Part shown: positions 17,383 to 26,965 of the stretch, one piece after another | Numbering within the stretch: position 1 is the first letter of the stretch | Layout of the letters: each line of letters starts with the position of its first letter | Assembly: GCA_964204605.1 (NCBI GenBank) | Contig: OZ123195.1 | Span: 496,001 to 560,000 of the forward strand | Direction: 5' to 3' | DNA length: 64,000 nucleotides | Origin: UBA961 sp014191195 | GTDB lineage: Bacteria; Bacteroidota; Ignavibacteria; Kapaibacteriales; UBA961 | Translations under genes and position numbers: made by a program | The notes under the pieces: generated by a model | The model's database searches: none | What the model was told of the DNA's origin: nothing | Seen by the model: the letters and a program-made list of their open reading frames with translations, nothing else

Positions 17383-18146
17383 CTTTGTTGAGAAAAAACT
17401 TTAGGAATAGCCAATAGATTGTGTTCAGTAAGTGCTTGTTCTATAATTGCAATATCTACTGCATCATCTACTGATAATTCACCAATTTCGGTTCTTCGTA
17501 AATCAGATAAATATGCAACAGTACCTAAAGCAATACCAATATCACGAGCTAGAGAACGGATATATGTTCCTTTAGAGCATGATATATCTAATATTAGCGT
17601 AGGATTATTATAGGAGACAAAATCGATTGAATGAATAGTAATACCTCTAGGTAATATTTCAGTTTCTTCGCCACGTCTGGCTAATTTATATAAAGGAATA
17701 CCATTTTTTTTCAAGGCTGAATATATGGGCGGAACTTGTTGGATATCACCTATAAATTGCTTAAGAAGTAAAGCTATTGAATCTTTGTTTACATTAGATG
17801 AGATTGGTGCAAATATATTTTCTGGTGTTTCGGCATCTAAGGAGTCGGTAGAAGCACCAAGTTTTATAGAGGCTAGATATCTTTTTTTATGAGCTTGATA
17901 TTGGTCTATTATTTTTGTTGCCGGCCTACCAATGCATACAATTAAGAAACCAGTAGCTAAAGGATCTAATGTTCCTGCATGCCCTATTTTTTTTACACCA
18001 AGCATTCCACGAAGTTTAGCTACAATATCGAAAGATGTCCATGATTTCCCTTTATCAATAAGGGCAATAGCACCATTTCCTGCATTTCTTGCATCATGAG
18101 TCCATGTGGCAATATCTTGTACAGTATGCCTAGTAAGCATTCTCAT
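17379..18146 (-). CDS. truB: tRNA pseudouridine(55) synthase TruB
   Basis: TruB makes pseudouridine 55 in the T-loop of elongator tRNAs. The catalytic aspartate is in G-H-A-G-T-L-D-P-L-A-T-G (residue ~62). K-R-Y-L-A and the Y-I-R-S-L-A-R-D motif are also present. Its 255 residues lack the longer C-terminal PUA extension of some homologues. It lies between rbfA and ribF, the classical ribosome/translation cluster order. Confidence 0.97.
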   Translation of the reverse strand: MRMLTRHTVQDIATWTHDARNAGNGAIALIDKGKSWTSFDIVAKLRGMLGVKKIGHAGTLDPLATGFLIVCIGRPATKIIDQYQAHKKRYLASIKLGASTDSLDAETPENIFAPISSNVNKDSIALLLKQFIGDIQQVPPIYSALKKNGIPLYKLARRGEETEILPRGITIHSIDFVSYNNPTLILDISCSKGTYIRSLARDIGIALGTVAYLSDLRRTEIGELSVDDAVDIAIIEQALTEHNLLAIPKVFSQQR

Positions 18147-18171
18147 AGAATCAGTAGAAAATAGGGTAGTA

Positions 18172-18576
18172 TTAATCAGCAGAATTAGAATTATCTTCGG
18201 TTACATTATTGCTGTATTGCTGATGCCTACGAATATCATCTTGTTTGGTTTTTTCAAGTAAATTCTTTATGCTTTCCATGGCATCCATAGTTTCATCTCT
18301 AAAAAAACGTAATTCAGGAGCAAATCGTAATTGAAGATTCTGAGCAATATGTTTCCTGATTCTAATCTTATCTTGTTCAATTGCAGTAAGAACTTCTGTA
18401 ATCCCTTTTTTCCCACCAATAGCACTGATATACACTTTAGCTATTTGTAAATCGGGAGACATTTTAACTGAAGTTACGGTAATAAGGCCAGCATGTATTT
18501 CGGATGCTATTTTCCTTAGTGGTTCAGAAAGTAAATCTGTTATCACTGCAGCAACTTTTTCGGTTCTTATAGACAT
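18172..18576 (-). CDS. rbfA: 30S ribosome-binding factor A
   Basis: This 134-residue KH-like protein assists late 16S rRNA 5'-end maturation and cold adaptation. The R-x-E-K-V-A start, the L-I-T-V-T-S-V-K-M-S-P-D-L-Q-I-A-K-V-Y-I-S strand and L-R-F-A-P-E-L-R-F-F-R-D-E-T match the family. The last ~25 residues are polar and low in complexity. It starts 11 bases after infB. Confidence 0.95.
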   Translation of the reverse strand: MSIRTEKVAAVITDLLSEPLRKIASEIHAGLITVTSVKMSPDLQIAKVYISAIGGKKGITEVLTAIEQDKIRIRKHIAQNLQLRFAPELRFFRDETMDAMESIKNLLEKTKQDDIRRHQQYSNNVTEDNSNSAD

Positions 18577-18587
18577 CTATTGGTCCT

Positions 18588-21500
18588 TTATTGACTTAAC
18601 TTACGGCGTACTTCGGTTTGTTTATATGCTTCAATTATATCACCTTCAACAAAGTCATTGAAACCATTAATACTTATACCGCATTCATAGTTGGTATCTA
18701 CTTCTTTTACATCATCTTTAAATCTTTTTAATGCAGATAATGTAGAATTATAAACCATAAAGCCATCTCTCATTACTCTTACTCGATCATTTCTATGGAT
18801 TTTTCCAGATGTTACATATGATCCAGCAACTGCTCCTACTTTACTAATCTTGAATACTTGGCGAACTTCTGCATTACCAATAATATCTTCTTTAATTTCT
18901 GGTGATAGAAGGCCTTCTAATGCCATTTGAATTTCATTAATACAGTCATATATGATTGTATACAAACGAATATCCACACCTTCTGCTTCTGCTGATTTTC
19001 TTGCTGCTGAAGTAGGGGATACATGAAACCCAACTACTACGGCACTTGATGCAGCTGCTAACATAACATCTGACTCGGAAATTGGCCCTACACCTTTATG
19101 AAGGATAGTTACTTTTGCTTCATCACGTGTTAGTTTTTGCAAGGAGTCGGATAATGCTTCCATTGATCCACTAACATCACTCTTGATAATAAGTTTAAGT
19201 TCTTTTGTTCCACCACGAAGAATATCTTGAGAGATTTCATCTAAAGTGATTGGACGCATTTGCTTAAATGTTTGCTCTCTTTTTAATTGCTGACGTTTAG
19301 TTGCAATTGCTCTTGCTTCAACTTCTGTATCTAGTACTGCAAATAAATCACCCGCTTGTGGTGTTCCATCAAATCCAGATACTTGAACTGGTAAAGATGG
19401 GCCTGCTTGTTCTACTCGATTACCTCTTTCGTCGAACATTGCTCGAACACGTCCTGAATAAACACCAGCTACAAAAGCATCTCCAACTTTAAGTGTACCT
19501 TTTTGAACCATCACAGTAGCTAATACACCTTTGCCTTTATCTAAATGGGCTTCAATAACTGTTCCTCTTGAATTTCGATTTGGATTTGCTTTTAATTCAA
19601 GTATATCAGCTTCTAGCAAGATTTTTTCTAATAGGGTATCGATATTTAACCCTTTTTTAGCAGAAATTTCGGTGCTTTGATATTTGCCACCCCATTCTTC
19701 TACTAATACACCTCTGTCTGCCAATTGTTGTCTAACTTTATCTGGGTTTGCATCTACTTTATCTATTTTGTTTAATGCTACTACAATTGGCACACTTGCA
19801 GCTTGTGCATGGCTTATAGCTTCAATTGTTTGAGGCATCACATTATCATCTGCAGCTACAACAAGTACTACTATATCTGTTACTTTTGCTCCACGTGCAC
19901 GCATTGCTGTAAATGCTTCGTGGCCTGGAGTATCTAAAAACGCTATGGTTCTACCATTTGGTAAGTCAACATGATAGGCTCCTATATGTTGGGTAATACC
20001 GCCGGATTCACCTGCAACAACATTTGCAACACGAATAAAATCTAATAATGAAGTTTTACCATGGTCAACATGGCCCATAATTGTAACAATTGGTGGTCTG
20101 GTTACAAGTGTATCTTCATCATCATTTATATCTTCTATTTCTTGTGCTGCTTGTTCATCAAGGAATTCAATTTTGAAGCCATAATCGTCTGCTATTAGTG
20201 TAAGGGTATCCTTATCTAATCGTTGATTAATAGAAACCATTAAGCCTAATGCCATACACTTTACTATGATTTCTGCAGCTGGTATAGCCATTAAAGCAGC
20301 TAAGTCTGCTGTTGTAACAAACTCAGTAAGCCTAAGTATGGTACTTTCGCGTTCTATTTCATCGATACGACGTTGTTCTTTTTCTTCTCTTTCAAGCTTT
20401 TTCTTTGCTTTTAATTTTGTTCTAAAACTTGCTGTAGAGTCTTCCATACCAGCAAGTGTTTCACGAATTGCTCTTGTTACATCTTCTTCAGAGATAGATT
20501 CTCTAATTGATTTTTTCTTCTTTTTCTTTTTATCTATTGCAATTGGAGGTTTAATTCCAGGTGTTCCTGCTACATTTGGTTTTAGTGGTTTCTTTGAATT
20601 TTTGATGTTTGATTCATCATCTGTAATAGCACCAATAACTTTAATAGCAACATCTTGGCTTTTGGCTTTTAATCTTTCGCCAATGGAATGCTGATTAGGA
20701 GTTGGTTGAAATCTATTTGGACGATCATTAGGATTCCTTCTCTCAAAACCACCTTCTTTTTTATCATTTCCTGGTGGTCTAGAACCTGGTGGTCTTCTAT
20801 CTTGATTAAAGCCACCTTGTTGCGGCCTATCATTTCTTCTTTGTTGTGGTCTATCGTCTCGATTACGATTGCCACTTGGATGTGGAGTAGATTTTGGCGG
20901 TGGTGTTAAATCTATCTTACCAACCACTGTTAATCCACGTAATTGAGGCATTGCGCCAGCTTCATATTCAATTTCTATTATTCTTTTTTTCTTTTTCTTG
21001 CTAGGATCTATGGATTCTGAATCTGAAGTAGCCTCAACAATAGATGCTTCTATTTTAGTATCAGACTGTTTTACAACCTCATTTTCTTCTGATATTGGAT
21101 CGGATATTACAACTACAATCTGAGCATCAGAAGATATTTCTTGTTTAGTTTCTTGTATGGTATCAGGTATTGTTTCTGACACATTTGGTACTATATTAAC
21201 TATCTCAATTTCTTTTTCACTAGAAATAGGAGAATCTACAATGATTTCTTTTATTGATTGAGGTAGAGGTTCTACCTTGGATACAGTCTCTTTTTTAGGA
21301 ATAGACGAACTAACATATGACATCTTATTATTCTTTTTGTCAAATGAATCATCCAGAACTATTACAGATCCTACAATATGCCCCTTATCATTGGAAGTAT
21401 GTGTAGGCTCTAAAGAAGAAATTTCAGTAATCTCGATATGTTCTGTACTTTCAATTGTATCAGAAATTGGAGAAGAATCAGCATTATCTAAAGATTGATG

Positions 21501-21785
21501 AATTAGATTTGAAGCTTCGATATGGGCATCTTCAATAGCAATCTCTGATTTTTCAGGATGACGAGCAGTATGATATTTTTCTAATTTTTCACGTTGTTTT
21601 TCGGCTAATTTGGCCTCGCGTGCAAATTTATCCATAACAACTTCAACCATCTCTTCAGATAGCATTGTTGTAGGTTTATTTTCAATAGTGAATCCTTTAG
21701 CTTGTAAGAATTCAACAATAGCATCCTTTCCAATATTAATTTGGGAGGCTAGCTTGAACAGACGTGTACCTTGTGATGCTGACAT
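18588..21785 (-). CDS. infB: Translation initiation factor IF-2
   Basis: This 1065-residue GTPase positions initiator tRNA on the 30S subunit. Residues 1-60 form the IF2 N-terminal helical module (L-F-K-L-A-S-Q-I-N-I-G). Residues ~70-300 are an acidic, Glu/Ser/Ile-rich disordered stretch, and ~310-370 an Arg/Pro/Gly-rich one. The G domain has G-H-V-D-H-G-K-T (~570), D-T-P-G-H-E-A-F and N-K-I-D. The following domains II, C1 and C2 are complete (last motif near G-D-I-I-E-A-Y). The length is at the high end for the family because of the long linker. It follows nusA by 50 bases, as in many bacteria. Confidence 0.98.
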   Translation of the reverse strand: MSASQGTRLFKLASQINIGKDAIVEFLQAKGFTIENKPTTMLSEEMVEVVMDKFAREAKLAEKQREKLEKYHTARHPEKSEIAIEDAHIEASNLIHQSLDNADSSPISDTIESTEHIEITEISSLEPTHTSNDKGHIVGSVIVLDDSFDKKNNKMSYVSSSIPKKETVSKVEPLPQSIKEIIVDSPISSEKEIEIVNIVPNVSETIPDTIQETKQEISSDAQIVVVISDPISEENEVVKQSDTKIEASIVEATSDSESIDPSKKKKKRIIEIEYEAGAMPQLRGLTVVGKIDLTPPPKSTPHPSGNRNRDDRPQQRRNDRPQQGGFNQDRRPPGSRPPGNDKKEGGFERRNPNDRPNRFQPTPNQHSIGERLKAKSQDVAIKVIGAITDDESNIKNSKKPLKPNVAGTPGIKPPIAIDKKKKKKKSIRESISEEDVTRAIRETLAGMEDSTASFRTKLKAKKKLEREEKEQRRIDEIERESTILRLTEFVTTADLAALMAIPAAEIIVKCMALGLMVSINQRLDKDTLTLIADDYGFKIEFLDEQAAQEIEDINDDEDTLVTRPPIVTIMGHVDHGKTSLLDFIRVANVVAGESGGITQHIGAYHVDLPNGRTIAFLDTPGHEAFTAMRARGAKVTDIVVLVVAADDNVMPQTIEAISHAQAASVPIVVALNKIDKVDANPDKVRQQLADRGVLVEEWGGKYQSTEISAKKGLNIDTLLEKILLEADILELKANPNRNSRGTVIEAHLDKGKGVLATVMVQKGTLKVGDAFVAGVYSGRVRAMFDERGNRVEQAGPSLPVQVSGFDGTPQAGDLFAVLDTEVEARAIATKRQQLKREQTFKQMRPITLDEISQDILRGGTKELKLIIKSDVSGSMEALSDSLQKLTRDEAKVTILHKGVGPISESDVMLAAASSAVVVGFHVSPTSAARKSAEAEGVDIRLYTIIYDCINEIQMALEGLLSPEIKEDIIGNAEVRQVFKISKVGAVAGSYVTSGKIHRNDRVRVMRDGFMVYNSTLSALKRFKDDVKEVDTNYECGISINGFNDFVEGDIIEAYKQTEVRRKLSQ

Positions 21786-21835
21786 ACAACCTGGGGCTGA
21801 TGTGAAAAAAATACTGAAAAATTTATAAGTGTTGT

Positions 21836-23173
21836 TTAACCTTCTACGGAATCACCACTAAATTCATCGGCTTCCAATATTGCTTGAGATATTTCGCTTA
21901 TTTCCTGTTCGTCAAATTCAGTAAGAATTATCTGGCGGATTTCAAGCAATGTTTGCTTACTCATTTCTGGTAAGGATAGTAATTCATACATATCTGCTTC
22001 TAAAAATTCTCTAGCTGTATCAATTCCAAGATTAATGATATTGTCATACATTTCTCTTCCTAATTCTTCTCGGAATTCAATGAGCTCAATATCTTCTCCA
22101 CCTTCTTTAATCAAGGTGATATTATATCCTGTTAACTTTGACGCAAGCCTTACATTTTGTCCATTTCTTCCAATTGCTAAAGAAACTTGATCATCTGCTA
22201 CTAATACAGTAGCCGATCTAGTATCAGGTGATACAGCAATATCTTTAACTTTTGCAGGTGCTAAAGCTTTCGCAATAAACACTTTAGGATCCAATGAGTA
22301 TTCAATTACATCAATATTTTCATTGTTTAATTCACGTACAATAGAGTGAATTCTTATACCTTTCATACCAACACAGGCACCAACTGGATCTACTCTTTCA
22401 TCAAAAGATTGAACAGCTACTTTAGCTCTTTCGCCTGGATCTCTAGAAATAGATTTAATTTCAATGATTCCATCATAAACCTCTGGAATCTCGATTTCAA
22501 AAAGCCTTGCCAAGAATTCATCAGCAGATCTTGAAAGAATGATATCTGGTGTACCACTTCCTTGCATTCTTCTTACTTCTTTTATTATTGCCTTTACAGA
22601 CATATTCTTCTTATAACGCTCATTGTGAATTTGCTCCTCACGGGGCATTCTCATCTCAATTTTATTATGCATTATAAGCAAGCTACCTGGGCGAACCTGA
22701 TATACTTCGCCAACAATAATTTCACCTACTTTATCATTATACTCATTGAAAACATTGTCTTTTTCTACATCTCGAATCCTTTGTCCAAGAGTTTGAGTAG
22801 CTAATGCTATCAATCTTCTTCCAAAATTTTCTGCAATATTTTCAAGAGTAATTTCTTCAATAAATTCATCGCCTAATTCATAGACTTCTTGAGTTCGAGT
22901 AGATACTTCTTTTAACAATATTTGTAAAGATGGGTCTTCTACTTCTTCAACAATAGTGCGCATTAGATAAATTTCTAAGTCACCTTTGTCCATATTAACA
23001 ACAATATCAAAGTTTGCTTCCTGACCATATTTCTTCCGAATCAAAAGAGATAGAGTCTCAACTAACATACCCTGGAGCAAATCTTTATCTATGCTCTTTT
23101 CACGGGCCATATCAGCAAATGCTTCAATAATAAGCTTCTTATCGTACTTTGGTTTAGCTTTGCGGCGTGCCAT
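21836..23173 (-). CDS. nusA: Transcription termination/antitermination factor NusA
   Basis: The 445-residue NusA binds RNA polymerase, pausing hairpins and nascent RNA. The N-terminal domain (1-125) is followed by S1 (~140-200, G-E-I-I-V-G-E-V-Y-Q-V). KH1 and KH2 come next, with R-D-P-G-E-R-A-K-V-A-V, V-G-A-C-V-G-M-K-G and A-I-G-R-N-G-Q-N-V-R-L-A. An acidic C-terminal tail with a helix-hairpin-helix-like L-S-L-P-E-M-S follows. It lies between rimP and infB. Because NusA acts on hairpin termination, the hairpin/T-run at the operon head (23727-23761) is a plausible target for self-control. Confidence 0.98.
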   Translation of the reverse strand: MARRKAKPKYDKKLIIEAFADMAREKSIDKDLLQGMLVETLSLLIRKKYGQEANFDIVVNMDKGDLEIYLMRTIVEEVEDPSLQILLKEVSTRTQEVYELGDEFIEEITLENIAENFGRRLIALATQTLGQRIRDVEKDNVFNEYNDKVGEIIVGEVYQVRPGSLLIMHNKIEMRMPREEQIHNERYKKNMSVKAIIKEVRRMQGSGTPDIILSRSADEFLARLFEIEIPEVYDGIIEIKSISRDPGERAKVAVQSFDERVDPVGACVGMKGIRIHSIVRELNNENIDVIEYSLDPKVFIAKALAPAKVKDIAVSPDTRSATVLVADDQVSLAIGRNGQNVRLASKLTGYNITLIKEGGEDIELIEFREELGREMYDNIINLGIDTAREFLEADMYELLSLPEMSKQTLLEIRQIILTEFDEQEISEISQAILEADEFSGDSVEG

Positions 23174-23218
23174 TGTTCACTTAACAAAATTGATGAGATT
23201 AATATCTAATAAGAAGTT

Positions 23219-23707
23219 TTACATAAGTAAAACAACTATTGCTTTTTGTATTTTATTATAAGGTATTGTCAAAATAGTATCTTCGTTTTCAGAAGATTTC
23301 TTTTTTGATTTATTCTTTTCTTTAACAGAGCAAAATTCAGAATTAGCTTCTACTAATGTAAATAATCCAGTATTTTGAGTATCGCCCTGTGCATATGTTA
23401 TTTCTAATATTCTTCCAATATTTCTTGGATATTGCCAATGATATTGTAAAGACCTTTCAGCGCCTGGAGAAGAAACTTCTATGCTTCTAATTGCATTAAT
23501 GAATTCATTTGTTTCAGAAACTTCAAGTAATCTGCGATTGATTTTTTCACAAATATCTAAAGTAATGCCTTCAGGTGTATCAATGTATAGTTCCAGCATC
23601 ATAAGTTCTTTTGTGCCTCTTAACACTGAATCAATAAGTGTTGCACCAAAGGTTGTACATATTTCTTCCAAAAGAGTTTTAATTTCTGAAGGAAGTTGTA
23701 ATGCCAT
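23219..23707 (-). CDS. rimP: Ribosome maturation factor RimP
   Basis: This 162-residue factor for 30S assembly shows L-Y-I-D-T-P-E-G-I-T-L-D-I-C in the N-terminal domain and V-S-S-P-G-A-E-R-S-L in the linker, both diagnostic. An unusual run of lysines and serines (K-N-K-S-K-K-K-S-S-E-N) interrupts the C-terminal SH3-like domain. It is the first gene of the rimP-nusA-infB-rbfA-truB-ribF operon and starts 20 bases after the leader hairpin's T-run. Confidence 0.94.
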   Translation of the reverse strand: MALQLPSEIKTLLEEICTTFGATLIDSVLRGTKELMMLELYIDTPEGITLDICEKINRRLLEVSETNEFINAIRSIEVSSPGAERSLQYHWQYPRNIGRILEITYAQGDTQNTGLFTLVEANSEFCSVKEKNKSKKKSSENEDTILTIPYNKIQKAIVVLLM

Positions 23708-23726
23708 AAAATATACGATTAATACT

Positions 23727-23761
23727 AAAAAAAAATGGGCATTCGCCTTTGAGCGCCCATT
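23727..23761 (-). terminator. Leader hairpin plus T-run upstream of rimP-nusA-infB (attenuator candidate)
   Basis: On the minus strand AATGGGC (23761-23755) pairs with GCCCATT (23740-23734) and runs into nine T's. No minus-strand gene ends here, since the gene to the right is on the plus strand. The structure therefore sits in the 5' leader of the nusA operon. It could be an attenuator or a 5' stabilising stem. Confidence 0.6.
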
Positions 23762-23769
23762 ATCAGTTA

Positions 23770-23777
23770 CAAATATA
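23770..23777 (-). promoter_or_regulatory. Candidate -7 element of the nusA operon promoter
   Basis: The minus strand reads TATATTTG, a perfect TAnnTTTG, which would start transcription at about 23763, two bases before the leader hairpin. No TTG lies at the -33 position, so confidence is moderate. Confidence 0.45.
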
Positions 23778-23802
23778 ATGAAGTTTTTTCACGTATTGTC
23801 CT

Positions 23803-25797
23803 ATGTTTAGGTTTTTTTTGTTAATATATTCTATAATCCTTATTGTTTCTATGCATTGTATGTTTGGATATACGCGTATACATGCTCAAACTATTCAAGA
23901 AAGCTCTCCTTTTTTAAAGAATAAAGATTCCTTACAAACATTTACTACCAATTCTGTCATAAAAAGTGCTAATGGAAATATTGATACGATAAATAGAGTA
24001 CCATTATTTTCATATGTTAAGATACACTCTCAAGATATGCAGTCTTTATCTTCGCGTCGATTAGATGCTATTGTAGCCTTAATACCTTCTGCTGATTTAA
24101 GAGATTATGGTGGGCCAGGTTCACTTAAACTTATATCTAATCGAGGCTTAGGGCCACAAAGATCTGTTATATTATTGGACGGAATTGCTCTAACTTCACC
24201 TCAGAATGGCATGTTTGATATTGGAACTCTACCAATGATGAATAATCAGGAATGTACTGTTCAAAAAGGTGGATTTTCTACAATTGCAGGAAGTGGTGCA
24301 ATCGGCGGGCTTATCAATATACAGTTACCATTTAGAAATACAGACAAAATTGCTTTACTACATTCCAGTTTAGGATCTTTTGGTGAGCGATCATTACAAG
24401 GTTCATATCAATGGGGCAATAGTACTTCACATTATTATTTTCATTCAGATTATCTTTCATATGATGGTTCTTTTCCATTTCAATTCCAGCCTGCAGGATT
24501 CAAAGAAACAATTGAGATGAAAAGACAAAATGCTGAGTCTTCTTCTTTACATATTTTTGCAAGGACTGCTTTGTCTGATTCTTTAGAAAAACATAGTTAT
24601 TCAGCATTTACTATGTATCGGCAAACAAAAAGGGGAGTACCAGGGGCTGTTTTGTCGGGTAAAGTAGAAGATGCACAAGCTGTTTTCTCAGAGAATGAAT
24701 CATTAACAGCTTTTCATTATACTTTTAATAGAACTTCTCTACCTAGGCTTCAAAGTTCATGTACAATAAAAAAGGGTATAATGAATTTTAACGACCCATT
24801 CGCAAAATATGCTGGTAAATCTGGTGTACAATCTACATTCCTTAATTCTGAATATGTCTCCACCACTACATTTGATGATGAAATAAGTGAAAATATATTG
24901 ATGCAAAGTTCTTTTCAATGTGGTTATACCTCTTTATCTGGAGAAATGTTGCAACCAGATGCAGGTAAGAATCCCAGCAGAAGATTTGCAGCTATTTCAA
25001 TAACAGCTTCTTACAGTTATCAATTGTTCAAATGTGAATCTGGAATAAGAGCTGATTTCTTTTCAGGTGATATCGGAAATGCAAGGTCTGGCTTTATTTC
25101 TGCAGGTTATTTACTTTCTGACAAAATCCTCATTAAATCTAAAATAAGCAAAGATTTTAGGGCACCTTCTTTTAATGAACTTTATTATCTTAATTATGGA
25201 ACTTCACAATTAAAGCCAGAACATTCTGTTAATGTAGAAGCTGGTTTAGCATACAGATCTTCAGGAAGATCTTTGGATATAGACTTGTATCGTATCGATC
25301 TTAATAATCAAATATTTGCTATTCCTATATCTCCTTTGCAATGGAGTGCAAGAAATATAGGACACACATATTCATCTGGATTAGAATGTACTCTTCAAGA
25401 TAATATTAGTATTTCAAATCTGCATTTTAGAGCTGCTTATTCGTATAGAAAAGTTGTAGACAATAGTATGGATTCTTTTACAAAAGGTAAACAATTGCCC
25501 TATACGCCTTCACATCAAGCTTCTTGCAATGTATCTTATCATCTACCTTCTTATTTTTTGGGATTTTTAATCAATTATACTGGCTCTAGATTTAGCCTGC
25601 CTGATAATAATACCGATTCAGAGTTACAAGACTTTATTTTATTATCTTTTTTCGCTGAAAAGTCAACTGTCCTCTTTAATATTAATACAATTATAAGATT
25701 TGATATAAGGAATGTACTTAATACTCGATATGAGATGATTGATAATTATCCATTACCCGGATTTTCACTATTGGGGTCTATTTCAATGAGAATATAG
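23803..25797 (+). CDS. TonB-dependent outer-membrane receptor
   Basis: This 664-residue BtuB/CirA-like receptor has a signal peptide at ~1-28. The plug domain (~70-170) contains I-S-N-R-G-L-G-P-Q-R-S-V-I-L-L-D-G-I and the G-S-G-A-I-G-G-L-I-N-I motif. A ~490-residue beta-barrel follows, with F-R-A-P-S-F-N-E-L-Y, N-I-G-H-T-Y-S-S-G-L-E and N-V-L-N-T-R-Y-E typical of TonB_dep_Rec. The overall look is closest to vitamin B12 or siderophore receptors, but no cobalamin riboswitch precedes it, so the substrate is open. It is divergent from rimP and shares the ~95-base intergenic region with that operon's promoter. Confidence 0.88.
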   Translation: MFRFFLLIYSIILIVSMHCMFGYTRIHAQTIQESSPFLKNKDSLQTFTTNSVIKSANGNIDTINRVPLFSYVKIHSQDMQSLSSRRLDAIVALIPSADLRDYGGPGSLKLISNRGLGPQRSVILLDGIALTSPQNGMFDIGTLPMMNNQECTVQKGGFSTIAGSGAIGGLINIQLPFRNTDKIALLHSSLGSFGERSLQGSYQWGNSTSHYYFHSDYLSYDGSFPFQFQPAGFKETIEMKRQNAESSSLHIFARTALSDSLEKHSYSAFTMYRQTKRGVPGAVLSGKVEDAQAVFSENESLTAFHYTFNRTSLPRLQSSCTIKKGIMNFNDPFAKYAGKSGVQSTFLNSEYVSTTTFDDEISENILMQSSFQCGYTSLSGEMLQPDAGKNPSRRFAAISITASYSYQLFKCESGIRADFFSGDIGNARSGFISAGYLLSDKILIKSKISKDFRAPSFNELYYLNYGTSQLKPEHSVNVEAGLAYRSSGRSLDIDLYRIDLNNQIFAIPISPLQWSARNIGHTYSSGLECTLQDNISISNLHFRAAYSYRKVVDNSMDSFTKGKQLPYTPSHQASCNVSYHLPSYFLGFLINYTGSRFSLPDNNTDSELQDFILLSFFAEKSTVLFNINTIIRFDIRNVLNTRYEMIDNYPLPGFSLLGSISMRI

Positions 25798-25819
25798 AGT
25801 AATAATGAATAGACAGATA

Positions 25820-25849
25820 TTGAATAATGAATTTCAACCTGTATATTTG
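25820..25849 (+). promoter_or_regulatory. Promoter of adk (TTG-N19-TAnnTTTG)
   Basis: TTG at 25820-25822, a 19-base spacer and TATATTTG at 25842-25849 match the Bacteroidota housekeeping consensus exactly. The start site would be near 25856, giving a ~40-base leader before adk. Confidence 0.75.
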
Positions 25850-25894
25850 TAGAAAAAAAGTTAGGAATTCCGTTCTGGAGTTTTTGGAGTTACA

Positions 25895-26449
25895 ATGATA
25901 ATCATCATGTTTGGTGCACCAGGAGTTGGTAAAGGAACTCAAGCTGCAATTGCTGCAGTAAGAAAAAATATTCTTCATTTATCAACCGGCGAAGCCTTTA
26001 GAAATGCTATTTCTGCCGGAACAGAAATGGGAAATATTGCTAAGAATTATGTAGAATCTGGAGGTTTAGTGCCAGATGAAATTGTAACTGGAATAGTAAA
26101 AGAAGCATTACAAAAACCTGAATATTCACAGGGAGCAATCCTTGATGGATTTCCAAGAACATTAGTACAAGCTAGATCTTTGGATGATATGCTAAGTGAA
26201 CTTGGAAAGGATATAAAAATGATTATTAATATTACTTTAGATGGCGAAGAAATTGTTCAAAGAATGTTAAAAAGGGGAAGGCAGGATGATAATGAAGTCA
26301 TTATTCGTCACAGACTCAATGTATATAATGAACAAACTGCTCCATTATTAGAGTACTATCAATCCACTGGGAAAATGGTTAATATAGATGGAAATGCAGA
26401 TGTAGAAACTGTCTATGCTAGAATTAATCAAGTTTTTCCTACAGAATAA
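25895..26449 (+). CDS. adk: Adenylate kinase (short-LID form)
   Basis: Adk interconverts ATP + AMP and 2 ADP. The protein has 184 residues. It shows the P-loop G-A-P-G-V-G-K-G-T-Q (8-17), the AMP-binding S-T-G-E-A-F-R and D-G-F-P-R-T motifs, and R-G-R-Q-D-D-N near 130. The LID is the short form without zinc cysteines, as in other Bacteroidota. It has its own promoter and stands alone after the TonB receptor. Confidence 0.96.
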   Translation: MIIIMFGAPGVGKGTQAAIAAVRKNILHLSTGEAFRNAISAGTEMGNIAKNYVESGGLVPDEIVTGIVKEALQKPEYSQGAILDGFPRTLVQARSLDDMLSELGKDIKMIINITLDGEEIVQRMLKRGRQDDNEVIIRHRLNVYNEQTAPLLEYYQSTGKMVNIDGNADVETVYARINQVFPTE

Positions 26450-26512
26450 ACTTTTCTCTTTTCAATACTGTTAAGTCTTGTATAATCAATATATATTACG
26501 AGGCTTTTTTTT

Positions 26513-26965
26513 ATGCATTATTTCGAAAGAAGTATTATCATTAAATGTCATCAAGAAGAAGCATTTCTGTTTCATACTGATGTAAAGAATTTATTAAAAA
26601 TATCCCCAAAACATTTAGATATATCAGTGAAAAGGTGTGATCCCATTGGTGTGGGACAAGAAGTCCACCTAATTGTAAAGCACTTTAAGCTAATCCCAAC
26701 AGAAATGCATATGAAATTTGTAGATTTTGAGTATCCTTCTTTATTAACTGATACGCAGTTAAAAGGTCCTTTTAAATCAATGATTCAAAAAAGAGTTTTC
26801 GAAGATATTGGGGATGGATATACAAGAATGACAGACTATTTTCAATATGAATTGCCATTTGGAGTTCTTGGATTATGTGCACATATTTTAATTGTTGAGT
26901 CTATGATAAAATCCATGTTCATCTTCAGACAAAATTCAACAAAAAAATTACTTGAAAGTACTTAG
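26513..26965 (+). CDS. SRPBCC-fold ligand-binding protein
   Basis: The 150-residue protein is of the START/cyclase-dehydrase superfamily. The F-E-R-S-I-I-I-K opening strand, the H-E/E-E-A-F helix, a central G-V-G-Q-E-V-H-L-I-V and a C-terminal long helix (residues ~115-148) give the helix-grip pattern. Close relatives sit with sugar-nucleotide or cell-division genes, but no ligand can be deduced. Its stop overlaps the tpiA stop from the other strand by 4 bases. Confidence 0.75.
   Translation: MHYFERSIIIKCHQEEAFLFHTDVKNLLKISPKHLDISVKRCDPIGVGQEVHLIVKHFKLIPTEMHMKFVDFEYPSLLTDTQLKGPFKSMIQKRVFEDIGDGYTRMTDYFQYELPFGVLGLCAHILIVESMIKSMFIFRQNSTKKLLEST

Noticed and set aside
23710..23802. Cobalamin riboswitch upstream of the TonB receptor
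   Set aside because: The divergent intergenic region is ~95 bases and mostly the nusA leader hairpin; no B12-box is seen.
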